A stretch of 27,508 nt of DNA from DATLFI01 sp035524895 (GCA_035524895.1 DATLFI010000108.1:1-27508), one strand, 5' to 3'. Positions 6,519-17,496 are shown, counted from the stretch's first letter. A program made the numbers and translations. The notes: a model not told the origin generated them from the letters alone.

Positions 6519-9365
6519 ATGAGCGAGTCTCCCAAAGCGGCCGCGGCTGGAACGGCACCCCGACCACGCTACCGCCCGGCGGTCAGCGACCGCCTGCGCA
6601 AGCTGCTGTTCGTGGTGCTGGGCCTGTTCGCCTTGCTGGCGGTGAACTCGGTCTACCTGCTGGGGGTGCGCGCGCTGGAGTGGGTCACCGAGCGCACTTA
6701 CCAGAACTGGTTCTATCTGGTGATGTTCCTGGGGCACCTGGTCCTGGGAGTGCTCATCGTGGTGCCGGTGATCGTGTTCGGCATCTCCCACATGCGCAAC
6801 ACCTACCAGCGGCGCAACCGCCGGGCGGTGCGGGTGGGCTACGCGTTGTTCGCGACCGCGCTGGTGCTGCTTGCCACGGGTATCGTGCTGACCCGCATCG
6901 AGAACGTGATCGTGGTCCGCGACCCGGTGGTGCGCTCGGTCGCGTGGTGGCTGCACGTGCTGACTCCAGTAGTCGCTGCCTGGCTGTTCGTGCTGCACCG
7001 GCTCGCTGGTCCGAAGATCCGCTGGCAGATCGGCCGGCGTTGGGCGTACGTCGCGGTCGGGGTCGGCGCGGTGATGCTGGTGCTGCAGGCGCAGGACCCT
7101 CGCCGGTGGAACGAGGAGGGTCCCGCCTCGGGCGAGCAGTACTTCTTCCCCTCGCTCGCGCGCACCGCCACCGGCAACTTCATTCCGGCGGAGACGCTGC
7201 AGGACGAAGCCTACTGCCAGCGCTGCCATCCCGACATCCACCGCGACTGGTCCAACAGCGTCCATCGCTTCAGCTCGTTCAACAACCCGCCGTACCTGTT
7301 CTCGGTGCGCGAGACGCGCCAGGTGTCGCAGGAGCGCGACGGCACGCTGCAGGCGTCGCGCTGGTGCGCCGGCTGCCACGATCCGGTGGTCTTCTTCAGC
7401 GGGCGGTTCGACGATCCCGACTTCGACGACGTGAACGACCCTACCGGTCAGGCCGGGATCACCTGCTCGGTCTGCCACTCGATCACGCACGTCAACAGCC
7501 AGCTCGGCAACGCCGACTACACCATCGACGAGCCGCTGCACTACCCGTTCGCATTCAGCGACCGACCGTCCCTGCGCTGGGTCAACGAGCAGCTCGTCAA
7601 GTCCAAGCCCGAGCTGCACAAGAAGACCTTCCTCAAGCCGTTCCATCAGACCGCCGAGTTCTGCTCCACCTGCCACAAGGTGCACTTGCCTCCCGAGCTC
7701 AACGCCTACAAGTGGCTTCGTGGGCAGAACCACTACGACTCGTTCCTGCTCTCCGGCGTCTCGGGTCACGGCGTGCAGAGCTTCTACTACCCGCCGAAGG
7801 CCGAGTCCAACTGCAACGGCTGCCACATGCCGCTGCTCGAGTCGGAGGATTTCGGCGCCAAACGCCACGACGACTCGGGCGTGCTCAAGGTGCGCGGGCA
7901 CATGTTCCCCTCGGCCAACACCGCGATCCCGAAGCTGGTCGGCCTCCCCGACTGGGTGATCGACGAGCACCTGAAGTTCAACGAGGGCGTCACGCGTGTC
8001 GACTTGTTCGGCGTGCGCGAGGGCGGCGCCATCGACGGCGAGCTCCACGCCCCGCTGCGGCCCGAGGTGCCCGCGCTCGAGCCCGGAAAGTCGTACCTGA
8101 TCGAGGCGGTCGTGCGCACGGTGAAGATGGGTCACGATCTCACCCAGGGCACCGCCGACTCGAACGAGCTGTGGGTGGACGTCGAGGTGAGGAGCGGCGG
8201 GCGGGTGGTCGGACGCAGCGGCGGGCTGGGGCCGCACCGCGAGGTCGACCCGTGGTCGCACTTCGTCAACGTCTACATGCTCGACCGCCACGGCAACCGC
8301 ATCGACCGGCGGAACGCGCAGGACATCTTCACGCCGCTCTACAACCACCAGATCCCGCCCGGCGCGGCCGACGTGGTGCACTACCGTCTCGACGTGCCGC
8401 GCGGCATCAACGAGCCGCTCGAGGTTCGTCTCGCGCTGCGCTACCGCAAGTTCGACACGCGCTACATGCAGCTCGTCAACGACGACGACGGCTACGTCAA
8501 CGACCTGCCCATCATGACCATGGCGGAGGACGCCCTGACCTTCCCCATCGTGCGCGGCGGGTCGGTGGTGCCCGCGGAGAACGCCGAGTCGTCGATCCCG
8601 GAGTGGCAGCGCTGGAACGACTTCGGCATCGGTCTCCTGCGCAAAGGCGGCAAGAGCAAGGGAGAGCTGCTGGGCGCGGAGATGGCGTTCCGCAAGGTCG
8701 AGGAGCTCGGCCGTCCCGATGGCCCGCTCAACCTGGCGCGGGTCTACATCGCCCAGGGCACGGTCGAAGATCAGGCGATCGCCGCCCTGGAGCGCGCGGC
8801 GTCCTTCGACCCGCCGGCGCCGAGCTGGTCGGTGGCATGGTTCACCGGCCTGGTCAACAAGCAGAATGGCTTCCTGGACGAGGCGATCGCCAACTTCCGC
8901 AGCATCCTCGAGGCGTCCAGCCCGGAGATGCGCGAGCGCGGCTTCGACTTCAGCCGCGACTACCGGCTGCTGGCCGAGCTCGGTCAGACCGTGCACGAGC
9001 GGGCCAAGCTCGAGCGTGGGGAGGCGCGCGCCGAGGCGAGGCAGGCGCTGCTCGTCGAGGCGGCGTCTCTGTTCGAGCGCGCTTTGGAGCTCGATCCTGA
9101 GAACGTGGCCTCGCACTTCAACCTCGACTCGATCTATCGGCAGCTCGGTCGCGACGAGGACGCCACGCGTCACCGCGAGCGCTACCTCACCTACAAGCCC
9201 GACGACAACGCCCAGGACCGCGCCGTCAACGTCGCGCGCCGCCGCGATCCGGCAGCCAACCACGCCGCCGAGGCGATTGTCATCTACGACCTGCGCCGGC
9301 CGGATGCCTTCGGCCTGGACGAAGCCGTTGGCGGCGGCGAGGTGGTCGCGGCCGGCGGGGGCTGA
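6519..9365 (+). CDS. Membrane-anchored pentaheme cytochrome c with C-terminal TPR region
   Basis: The product is 948 residues from ATG 6519. About five transmembrane helices fill residues 25-200. TM2 and TM4 contain histidines (FLGHLVLG, GISH; WWLHVLTP, LFVLHRL), the TM4 pair being 14 apart. Five CxxCH heme c sites follow: CQRCH (233), CAGCH (283), CSVCH (316), CSTCH (382) and CNGCH (432), resembling the cytochrome c554-type domain. A beta-rich segment (about 510-680) is followed by TPR-like helices (DGPLNLARVYIAQGTVEDQAIAALERAASFDP; ASLFERALELDPENVASHFNL). It is probably an inner-membrane protein passing electrons between the quinone pool and periplasmic partners; substrate unknown. A GTG at 6474 is in frame, but ATG 6519 with GGAA upstream fits better. 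It is followed 20 bp later by the CRTAC1 gene, so the two are probably one transcript. Confidence 0.9.
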   Translation: MSESPKAAAAGTAPRPRYRPAVSDRLRKLLFVVLGLFALLAVNSVYLLGVRALEWVTERTYQNWFYLVMFLGHLVLGVLIVVPVIVFGISHMRNTYQRRNRRAVRVGYALFATALVLLATGIVLTRIENVIVVRDPVVRSVAWWLHVLTPVVAAWLFVLHRLAGPKIRWQIGRRWAYVAVGVGAVMLVLQAQDPRRWNEEGPASGEQYFFPSLARTATGNFIPAETLQDEAYCQRCHPDIHRDWSNSVHRFSSFNNPPYLFSVRETRQVSQERDGTLQASRWCAGCHDPVVFFSGRFDDPDFDDVNDPTGQAGITCSVCHSITHVNSQLGNADYTIDEPLHYPFAFSDRPSLRWVNEQLVKSKPELHKKTFLKPFHQTAEFCSTCHKVHLPPELNAYKWLRGQNHYDSFLLSGVSGHGVQSFYYPPKAESNCNGCHMPLLESEDFGAKRHDDSGVLKVRGHMFPSANTAIPKLVGLPDWVIDEHLKFNEGVTRVDLFGVREGGAIDGELHAPLRPEVPALEPGKSYLIEAVVRTVKMGHDLTQGTADSNELWVDVEVRSGGRVVGRSGGLGPHREVDPWSHFVNVYMLDRHGNRIDRRNAQDIFTPLYNHQIPPGAADVVHYRLDVPRGINEPLEVRLALRYRKFDTRYMQLVNDDDGYVNDLPIMTMAEDALTFPIVRGGSVVPAENAESSIPEWQRWNDFGIGLLRKGGKSKGELLGAEMAFRKVEELGRPDGPLNLARVYIAQGTVEDQAIAALERAASFDPPAPSWSVAWFTGLVNKQNGFLDEAIANFRSILEASSPEMRERGFDFSRDYRLLAELGQTVHERAKLERGEARAEARQALLVEAASLFERALELDPENVASHFNLDSIYRQLGRDEDATRHRERYLTYKPDDNAQDRAVNVARRRDPAANHAAEAIVIYDLRRPDAFGLDEAVGGGEVVAAGGG

Positions 9366-9385
9366 TTCGAGCGAGGGGGCCCCTG

Positions 9386-11278
<1,893 letters not shown>

Positions 11279-11305
11279 CAAGATGGCGGGCCGCGCTGGC
11301 TCGCT

Positions 11306-12208
11306 ATGATGCGATTTCGTCGAAACCACCCGCGCATCGAAGAGCCCGCGGTGGTGGCCGTTCTGCCGCACGGTCGCGATCGCGCCGAGGTGAGGCTGCG
11401 CGATCTCTCGGCTTCGGGAACGTCGATCCTGACCGACGCGACGCTGCCCGTCGGCGCGCTGATCGATCTCGAGCTGCTGGATCCCCGTGACGTAGAAGAG
11501 GAGCCGCTGGCGGTCCACGCTCGGATCGTGCGGGTCTTCGATCCGCCGCAATCCGGCATGGCCGTCGAGTTCGTGGAGCTCGCTCCCGGAGACACGCTCC
11601 GCCTGCTCGGCTTCGTGGATCGGCAGCAGGGGCGGGCCGGTCCCGAGGACGCGCCTGTGAGTGCCGATGTGGACGCGTCAGGTAGCGCGCAGGGTCTCTC
11701 TGTCGAAACCCGACCATCTCACCCCGCGATAGCGCCCGCCACGCTCGTCGTCCCTCAGCATGCGGCCGGCGGCACCGGCGAGCTTGCGCGGTTGTGCGAG
11801 GCGCTCGCCGAGGCCCGTGTCGCGGCGGCGCGGGCGGAAGGGCTCGCAGCGCGCGTGCGGACCCTCGAACGGGAGCTCGAGGAGGTTCGGAGCGAGCTGG
11901 AGGTGCGGGATCGATCTCGGATATCCGGCGATGCCGAGGCCCGGGAGGTCACGCTCGGCCCCGACACGGTGCGCACGGTCGAGGACTTCACCGACCGGCT
12001 GAAGCGGGGTGCGCGACTGCGGCCCACCGAGCGTTTCCGAACCCTGCAGCCCGTCACCCGCGTGGATTACCAACTCGCCGATTGGCTGCGCGGGGCCGAC
12101 CGGTTCGACGACCTCGACAGCGCCGCGCGTCAGCTCGGAGGCACCGACCAGCTAGCCGCCGCGATCTACCGCTTCTTCGAGAACGGCCTGGTGAGGATCA
12201 CGCGCTGA
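11306..12208 (+). CDS. PilZ-domain protein with coiled coil and C-terminal helical/winged-helix-like domain
   Basis: The product has 300 residues. The N-terminal PilZ domain (about 1-105) keeps both c-di-GMP-binding motifs: RxxxR as R6-NHP-R10 and DxSxxG as D33-LSASG38. A variable linker follows (to about 150), then a coiled coil (about 155-205, LARLCEALAEARVAAARAEG and VRTLERELEEVRSELEV). The last 80 residues (EDFTDRLKRGARLRP, YQLADWLRGADRFDDLDSAA and AAAIYRFFENGLVRI) look like a small helical or winged-helix domain. No signal peptide is present, so it is cytoplasmic. It would respond to c-di-GMP and contact a partner through the coiled coil. It lies 27 bp after the CRTAC1 gene and is probably co-transcribed. 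Two ATG codons, 11306 and 11309, are possible starts and neither has a strong ribosome site. Confidence 0.85.
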   Translation: MMRFRRNHPRIEEPAVVAVLPHGRDRAEVRLRDLSASGTSILTDATLPVGALIDLELLDPRDVEEEPLAVHARIVRVFDPPQSGMAVEFVELAPGDTLRLLGFVDRQQGRAGPEDAPVSADVDASGSAQGLSVETRPSHPAIAPATLVVPQHAAGGTGELARLCEALAEARVAAARAEGLAARVRTLERELEEVRSELEVRDRSRISGDAEAREVTLGPDTVRTVEDFTDRLKRGARLRPTERFRTLQPVTRVDYQLADWLRGADRFDDLDSAARQLGGTDQLAAAIYRFFENGLVRITR

Positions 12209-12321
12209 GCCTTCATCTCCAGGAGGCCGAGACTCGAGCGGAGGCTCCCAGAGAGTGCGCGCGGGCCGACCGAGGTCGATCGGACAGGCTAGGCTCTCGG
12301 CGTGCGTAGAGGAACCAGCGC

Positions 12322-13359
12322 TTGAGACAGCTTCCCCGCTTCCTGCGCCTCCTCGGACTGAGCTGGGCCGCGCTCGCGGTTGGCTGCGGCGACGGACGCA
12401 CGCCGCTCGTCGTGTACTCGCCTCACGGACGCGACCTGTTGGTGACGATCGAGCGCGCGTTCGAAGCGGAGCACCCCGACCTCGATCTCCGCTTTCTCGA
12501 CATGGGCTCTCAGGAGGTTCTCGACCGGGTGCGCTCCGAGCGCGCCAACCCACAGGCGGACGTGTGGTACGGCGGACCCTCGACGCTGTTCGTTCGCGCC
12601 TCGAGCGAGGGGTTGCTCGCGGCCTTCGAGCCCACCTGGACCGCGGCCGTGCCCGCGGCGGCGCGCGACCCGCAGCGGCGCTGGAGCGCGCTCTACCGGA
12701 CTCCGACTCTCCTGGTCTACAACCGCGACGCGCTCACCGCCGAGCAGGCTCCGACCGACTGGGAGGATCTCCTCGACCCTCGGTTCGAGGGCCAGGTGCT
12801 GATCCGCGATCCTCTCGCTTCCGGGACCATGCGCACGATCTTCGGAGCGTTGATCTCGCGAGCGGTCGACGCCGATGGCGGACCCGAGGCGGGGTTCGAC
12901 TGGCTCCGGCGGCTCGACGCACAGACCAAGGAGTACGTGCACAGCCCGGCGCTGCTGCACGAGAAGATGATCCGTCAGGAAGGTCTGGTCACGGTGTGGG
13001 AGGCCACCGACATCCTCGGGATGATCGCGCGCGGTGCTCCGCTCGCGTATCGCTTCCCCACCAGCGGGGCTCCGGTGATCGAGGACTCGATCGCGGTCGT
13101 CGCCGGCGCGCGCCATCGAGAGGCCGCGGAGTCCTTCGTGGAGTGGATCGGCCTGCCGGAAGCCTTGCTGCTCGCGGCCGAGGAGGCTTTTCGGATTCCG
13201 GCGCGCGAGGACTTGCCGCCCGCGGCGATGCCGTCCTGGGTCGGTGAGGTGATGGCCGAGCTGCGTCCCGAGAGTGTCGACTGGGACCGCCTCGAGCGGG
13301 AAGGAGCGGGTTGGATGGCGACCTGGGACCGCACTGTCCGTGGGCGCGGCGGAAGGTAG
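12322..13359 (+). CDS. ABC transporter substrate-binding lipoprotein, iron(III)/FbpA-like
   Basis: The product has 345 residues from TTG 12322, chosen because AGAGGA lies 8 bases upstream. The signal peptide ends in a lipobox, ALAVGC, with Cys22 as the lipid anchor. The mature part follows the class of Fe(III)-type binding proteins: LVVYSPHGRDLLVTIERAFEAEHP, VLDRVRSERANPQADVWYGG, TPTLLVYNRDAL, PTDWEDLLDPRFEGQVLIRDP and the ligand-lobe EYVHSPALLHEKMIRQEGLVT. Members import ferric iron, but close relatives take thiamine, phosphonates or other anions, so the substrate is not fixed. The genes for the ATPase and the permease follow directly. The 113 bp before it (12209-12321) hold no promoter I would defend. 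Confidence 0.9.
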   Translation: MRQLPRFLRLLGLSWAALAVGCGDGRTPLVVYSPHGRDLLVTIERAFEAEHPDLDLRFLDMGSQEVLDRVRSERANPQADVWYGGPSTLFVRASSEGLLAAFEPTWTAAVPAAARDPQRRWSALYRTPTLLVYNRDALTAEQAPTDWEDLLDPRFEGQVLIRDPLASGTMRTIFGALISRAVDADGGPEAGFDWLRRLDAQTKEYVHSPALLHEKMIRQEGLVTVWEATDILGMIARGAPLAYRFPTSGAPVIEDSIAVVAGARHREAAESFVEWIGLPEALLLAAEEAFRIPAREDLPPAAMPSWVGEVMAELRPESVDWDRLEREGAGWMATWDRTVRGRGGR

Positions 13360-13402
13360 GCCTCCCGCCGCCGGTCCTGGCGGCGCGGGCAGGAGCACGG
13401 CC

Positions 13403-14545
13403 GTGGGCGCGGAACGCCGGCCCGAGACGGCGCCGCCGCTGGTCTGCCTCGAGGTCGAGGCGGTGTCGAAGAGCTTCGGCTCGCATCGCGTGCTCGAGCA
13501 GGTGACCCTGCGGGTAGCGCGCGGCGAGGTCTTCGCTCTGCTCGGCCCTTCCGGCAGCGGCAAGACGACGCTGCTGCGCGTGCTCGCGGGGTTCGAGAAC
13601 GCGGACTCCGGCCGGCTCCTGCTGGACGGCGAGGACCTGACCAGGACAGCTCCTGCCAAGCGCGGGTTCGGGCTGGTCTTCCAGAGCTACGCGTTGTTCC
13701 CGCACCTGTCGGTGGGCGATAACGTCGCCTTCGGCCTCGAGGCGATGCGCTGGGAGCGAGGCAGGGTGCGCGAGCGCGTGCGCGAGATGCTGAGCCTGGT
13801 CGACCTCGACGGTTTCGAGCGGCGGCGTGTGTCGGAGATCTCCGGCGGGCAGCAGCAGCGCGTGGCGCTGGCCCGGGCGCTTGCTCCGTATCCGCGGCTG
13901 CTGCTGCTCGACGAGCCGCTCTCCAACCTCGATCCCGCCCTGAGGGAGCGCACCCGCGCGCAGCTCCGCGCGACGCTTCGCCGCGTCGGCATCACGACTG
14001 TGCTGGTGACCCACGAGCAGGAAGAAGCCTTCGAGCTGGGGGATCGCGTCGCGGTGCTGCACGGCGGCGTGCTCGAGCAGGTAGCGCCGCCGCGAGAGCT
14101 CTACGAGTCGCCGGCGACACGCTTCGTGGCCGGCTTCGTCGGTCGCTCGAACTGGCTGCCCGGCACCGTGGAGCAGGTACTACGGGACGGCGCGCGGGTG
14201 CGGCTGCTGCTCGCCGCGCCCGATGCGGGCGACCGGCCGGTGGTCTGGAGCGCGCACGGCGATGGTCTCCAGGAAGGCCAGCGGGTGGAGCTGATGGTGC
14301 GACCGGAGGCTCTGAAGCTGGGCGATCCGAGCGGGCTCGATCAGGCACTGGAAGGCCGCGTGGTGTCAGTGCGCTACGGCGGCGCGACCTCCCAGGTGAC
14401 GATCGAGACCGCGGGCGGAGAGCGTCTGGAAGCGCTGGCGCGCGCGCCGCTGCCGGTCGGGCGCCGGGTCGCGGTCTCGCTCGATCTCGACGCGCCGGCA
14501 CCGCGCGCGTTCGTCGCTCCCGGCCAGGGGATGCCGCGACGGTGA
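13403..14545 (+). CDS. ABC transporter ATP-binding protein, iron(III)/FbpC-like
   Basis: The product has 380 residues from GTG 13403, chosen because AGGAG lies 7 bases upstream. Upstream in-frame starts at 13274 and 13340 would overlap the preceding gene. All ATPase motifs are present: Walker A GPSGSGKTT (48-56), Q-loop VFQSYALF, signature SGGQQQR (147-153), Walker B LLLLDEP with D170 and E171, D-loop SNLD and H-loop H204 in VTHEQEE. A TOBE-like C-terminal region (about 250-380) follows, as in the MalK/FbpC type. It powers the import system with its neighbours. Its stop overlaps the permease start by 4 bases (GTGA), so translation is probably coupled. Confidence 0.94.
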   Translation: MGAERRPETAPPLVCLEVEAVSKSFGSHRVLEQVTLRVARGEVFALLGPSGSGKTTLLRVLAGFENADSGRLLLDGEDLTRTAPAKRGFGLVFQSYALFPHLSVGDNVAFGLEAMRWERGRVRERVREMLSLVDLDGFERRRVSEISGGQQQRVALARALAPYPRLLLLDEPLSNLDPALRERTRAQLRATLRRVGITTVLVTHEQEEAFELGDRVAVLHGGVLEQVAPPRELYESPATRFVAGFVGRSNWLPGTVEQVLRDGARVRLLLAAPDAGDRPVVWSAHGDGLQEGQRVELMVRPEALKLGDPSGLDQALEGRVVSVRYGGATSQVTIETAGGERLEALARAPLPVGRRVAVSLDLDAPAPRAFVAPGQGMPRR

Positions 14546-16209
14546 GCGGAACAGCGCCGCGCTCGGCGCGCCTGGTCTTGCGCCTCGCCGGGCTCGCGGT
14601 GGCGTGCGTGCTGGCCTGGCTGGTGGGCTACCCGCTGCTGGTGACCCTGGCCGAGTCGCTCGGGCTGCCGAGGGCTTTCACCGGGGAACACTTCGCCGAG
14701 TTCGCGCGCCGGCCCGACGAGTGGCAGGCGCTGTGGCGCAGCCTTTGGATCTCCGCCGTGTCCGTGGCGCTGGCCGCGCTGGTCGGCGTGCCGCTCGCGT
14801 TCCTGGTCGAGCGCAGCGACTTCCCAGGCCGCCGGACGCTCGGCGCACTCCTGGCGCTGCCGGTCGCGCTGCCGCCGCTGATCGGCGTCATCGCGTTCCT
14901 GTTCCTCTATGGCGAGAGCGGTGTGGTCGCAAGGCTGCTGCGCAACGCGGGGGTCGATGCGAGATGGCAGCTCGGTGGACCGGCGGCGATCCTGCTGGTG
15001 CACGCCTACTCGATGTACGTGTTCTTCTACGTCTTCGTGCGCACCGCTCTGCAAAGGCTGGACGCGTCGCTGTACGAGGCGGCAGCTTCGCTGGGTGCGA
15101 GTGGCGCGCGCACCTGGTGGCGGGTGACCCTGCCGCTGCTTCGACCGGCGCTCGCGGGCGCATCGCTGCTGGTGTTCATGACCGCGCTGGCGTCGTTCTC
15201 GGCGCCCTATATCTTCGGCGGCAGCTTTCGTGTGATGACCACCCAGATCGTTGCCTCGAAGCTCAACGGCGACATCGCGATGGCCATGGTCGAGACCGTG
15301 ATGCTGGGCCTGGTCGCGCTCAGCGGCCTGGCGCTGTTGCGGCGCGTCGACCCCGGAGAGAGCGCAACCGCCGGGGGGCGAGGCGTGGCCCCCGCGCGCG
15401 CGCGTTCGAAGCGTTGGTGGCTCCGGGCGCTCCTCGGAGCAGCCACCTGCGCGGCCGCGGCTCTGCTCCTGCTGCCCCACGCCACGCTGGTGCTGCTCTC
15501 GTTGGCTCCGCCGAACACCTGGACCGTCGAGGCGCTGCCGCCGGTGCTTGCCCTCGACAACTACCGCACGCTGCTGGCGAGCCCGGAGCGCCTGCGCCCG
15601 GTGCTCAACTCGCTGTGGATGGCGACGGCTGCGTCGCTCGGTGCGGTGGCCCTCGGTCTGGTCGCGGCGCGTCTCTCGCTGCGCCTGCGCGGCCTCGTCG
15701 GCCGGATCCTGGAGTGGGAGCTGGTGCTGCCCTGGGCCATTCCTGGCACCGTGTTCGCTGTCGCCCTTGCGACCACCTGGAGCGTCGACCAGCCGGCGAT
15801 GCTGCGCTTCGTGCTCGTTGGCACGCCGCTGATCCTGCCGCTGGCGTACCTCGTCCGGAGTCTGCCGGTTACCGGGCGCAGCGCGCTCGCCGCACTGCGC
15901 CAGATCGACCCCGCGCTCGAGGAGGCAGCGGCCTCGTTGGGCGCGGGTCCGGCGCGCACCCTGCGTCGCGTGGTGGTGCCGCTGATGCGGCCCGCGCTCG
16001 TGGCCGCGGCGGCGCTGACCTTCATCACGGCGTTGGGCGACTTCGTCACCTCGATCGTGCTCTACACCTTCGAGACACGCCCGATCGCGATCGAAGTGCT
16101 CGCCAGCCTGCGGATGCAGGAGACCGGAGTCGCCGCGGTGTACGGCGTGCTGCTGATGGTGGTGAGCGCGGGGGCGTTCCTGGTTTGGGGCGGCCGCTCG
16201 TCGCTGTGA
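14542..16209 (+). CDS. ABC transporter permease, fused double-domain FbpB/SfuB type
   Basis: This is a 555-residue integral membrane protein with about 12 transmembrane helices. It contains two BPD_transp_1 permease domains in tandem, each with an EAA loop for docking the ATPase: LYEAAASLGASGARTWWRVTLP (about 175-196) and LEEAAASLGAGPARTLRRVVVP (about 455-476). Fused permeases of this kind are typical of iron(III)-type importers and explain why a single permease gene is present. The GTG start overlaps the ATPase stop codon. The next gene, for an MFS transporter, begins 22 bp after its stop. Confidence 0.93.
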   Translation: MSGTAPRSARLVLRLAGLAVACVLAWLVGYPLLVTLAESLGLPRAFTGEHFAEFARRPDEWQALWRSLWISAVSVALAALVGVPLAFLVERSDFPGRRTLGALLALPVALPPLIGVIAFLFLYGESGVVARLLRNAGVDARWQLGGPAAILLVHAYSMYVFFYVFVRTALQRLDASLYEAAASLGASGARTWWRVTLPLLRPALAGASLLVFMTALASFSAPYIFGGSFRVMTTQIVASKLNGDIAMAMVETVMLGLVALSGLALLRRVDPGESATAGGRGVAPARARSKRWWLRALLGAATCAAAALLLLPHATLVLLSLAPPNTWTVEALPPVLALDNYRTLLASPERLRPVLNSLWMATAASLGAVALGLVAARLSLRLRGLVGRILEWELVLPWAIPGTVFAVALATTWSVDQPAMLRFVLVGTPLILPLAYLVRSLPVTGRSALAALRQIDPALEEAAASLGAGPARTLRRVVVPLMRPALVAAAALTFITALGDFVTSIVLYTFETRPIAIEVLASLRMQETGVAAVYGVLLMVVSAGAFLVWGGRSSL

Positions 16210-16231
16210 CGGTCCGCCCGGCGTCAGCCCG

Positions 16232-17440
16232 ATGACCACGCAAGCCCCGCACACCGAGGCCGCAAGGCTCGCGGCGCTGATGATCGCCGCGTTCGTCGAC
16301 ACGCTGGGCGCGTTCCTGGTGTTGGCGTTGTTGCCCTTCTACGCCCAGGAGCTCGGCGCGAGCGCGCTCGAGGTCGGCGCGCTGGTGGCGGCGTTCGCGG
16401 TAGCGCAGACCGCGTCGGTGCCGTTCTGGGGCCGAGCCTCCGACCGCTTCGGTCGCCGCCCGGTGATCCTGCTCGGTCTCGTCATCGCGAGCGGAGGCTA
16501 CCTGGCGTTCGCTTTCGCCAGCTCGCTGGAGGCGCTGCTGCTGAGCCGGCTCGCTCAGGGCTTGGGCGGCGGTACGGTGGCGGCGGTGTTCGCCTACGTC
16601 GCCGACGTGGTGCCGGCCCAGCACCGCGCGGAACGACTGGGCTGGCTCACAGCAGCCACCAGCGCGGCAGCCATGGTCGGTCCGCTGCTGGGTTCCTTTG
16701 CGACGCGCTACGACCCCTCGCTGCCCGGTCTGGTGGTCGCCGGCCTGGGGGTGATCGCGGTGGCGCTCGCTTGGTGGTTGCTGCCCGAGCCGATCCGCCC
16801 ACCGCAGACGTCTGCCACCGAGCGGCCCTCGCTGTTCGTCGCACTGCTCCATGTCCTGACCCGACCAGCTGCCGCAGCGCACCGTCTGGTGTGGATCTAC
16901 ACCTTGGCGATGGCCGCCACGCAGGGGACCCTCGGCATCGCCGGCCTCTATCTCGAACGGCGCTTCGGGGCGACCGAGGAGACGATATGGCCCTTCTTCA
17001 CCTGCCTGGCACTGGTGTCGCTGCTGGTGCGCGTGGTTGTCCTCGGGCCGTTCGTGCGCCGCGCCGGCGAGTTGCCCGTGCTGCGCGTCGGCGCCTTCTT
17101 CCTGGCGTGCGGGCTCCTGCTGTTGCCGATTCCCGATCGCGCCCTCTGGATCCTGGTGCCGATCTCCCTGATCGCGGCCGGCACGTCCTTCCTGTACCCG
17201 TGCCTCACTGCGCTGGTCACGCGAGCCGTCCCCGACGCCCGGGAGACCGGCCAGGCGCTGGGCGTGCAGCAGGCTTTCGGCGGATGCGCGCGGATCGCCG
17301 GACCGATACTCGCCGGGGGGCTGTTCGAGCGAGTCGCGCCGGAGGCGCCCTTCCTGGCGGCGGCGGTGTTGATGGCCGCAGTGACCGCGCTCGCGGTCTT
17401 CGGCCTCGGGGCGGGGCCGCGACGAGCCGTAGTCGGCTGA
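16232..17440 (+). CDS. Major facilitator superfamily transporter
   Basis: This is a 402-residue protein with 12 predicted transmembrane helices. The MFS motif A is seen as GRASDRFGRRP after TM2 (about residues 67-77). LLSRLAQGLGGGTVAAVFAYVADV fits the TM4 region, and PLLGSFATRYDP fits the end of TM5. The sequence resembles the drug:H+ antiporter/TetA-like branch, but no substrate can be deduced. It begins 22 bp after the ABC permease and may be co-transcribed with the importer, in which case export of a siderophore or related compound is a possible but unproven role. It ends 16 bp before the terminator region of the opposing tRNA gene. Confidence 0.9.
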   Translation: MTTQAPHTEAARLAALMIAAFVDTLGAFLVLALLPFYAQELGASALEVGALVAAFAVAQTASVPFWGRASDRFGRRPVILLGLVIASGGYLAFAFASSLEALLLSRLAQGLGGGTVAAVFAYVADVVPAQHRAERLGWLTAATSAAAMVGPLLGSFATRYDPSLPGLVVAGLGVIAVALAWWLLPEPIRPPQTSATERPSLFVALLHVLTRPAAAAHRLVWIYTLAMAATQGTLGIAGLYLERRFGATEETIWPFFTCLALVSLLVRVVVLGPFVRRAGELPVLRVGAFFLACGLLLLPIPDRALWILVPISLIAAGTSFLYPCLTALVTRAVPDARETGQALGVQQAFGGCARIAGPILAGGLFERVAPEAPFLAAAVLMAAVTALAVFGLGAGPRRAVVG

Positions 17441-17455
17441 GGGCTATCGGCGGAA

Positions 17456-17485
17456 ACGAAAACGGGATCCTCGAGAGGATCCCGT
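17456..17485 (-). terminator. Intrinsic terminator of the initiator tRNA
   Basis: The perfect 10-bp stem ACGGGATCCT/AGGATCCCGT (17462-17471 and 17476-17485) has a CGAG loop. On the minus strand it is followed by TTTTCGTTT. The T-run exists only on that strand, so it serves the tRNA transcript. It may also block read-through from the MFS gene. Confidence 0.85.
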
Positions 17486-17496
17486 GCTCGTTGCGA

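Noticed and set aside
6297..9263. A 988-codon open frame on the minus strand opposite the cytochrome gene
   Set aside because: It mirrors the plus-strand codons of a gene with five CxxCH motifs and recognisable domains; its product is low-complexity Arg/Val/His-rich with no motif. Long antisense frames are common at this GC content.
13274..13402. N-terminal extension of the ABC ATPase from an upstream start
   Set aside because: It overlaps the end of the binding-protein gene and is low complexity, and GTG 13403 has an AGGAG at proper spacing.
14374..16302. A 642-codon minus-strand frame over the ABC permease
   Set aside because: The product is Gln/Arg/His-rich low complexity, and the plus strand encodes a clear two-domain permease.
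17462..17485. Terminator for the MFS gene on the plus strand
   Set aside because: The hairpin is perfect, but the T-run lies only on the minus-strand side; on the plus strand it is followed by GCTCGTTG.
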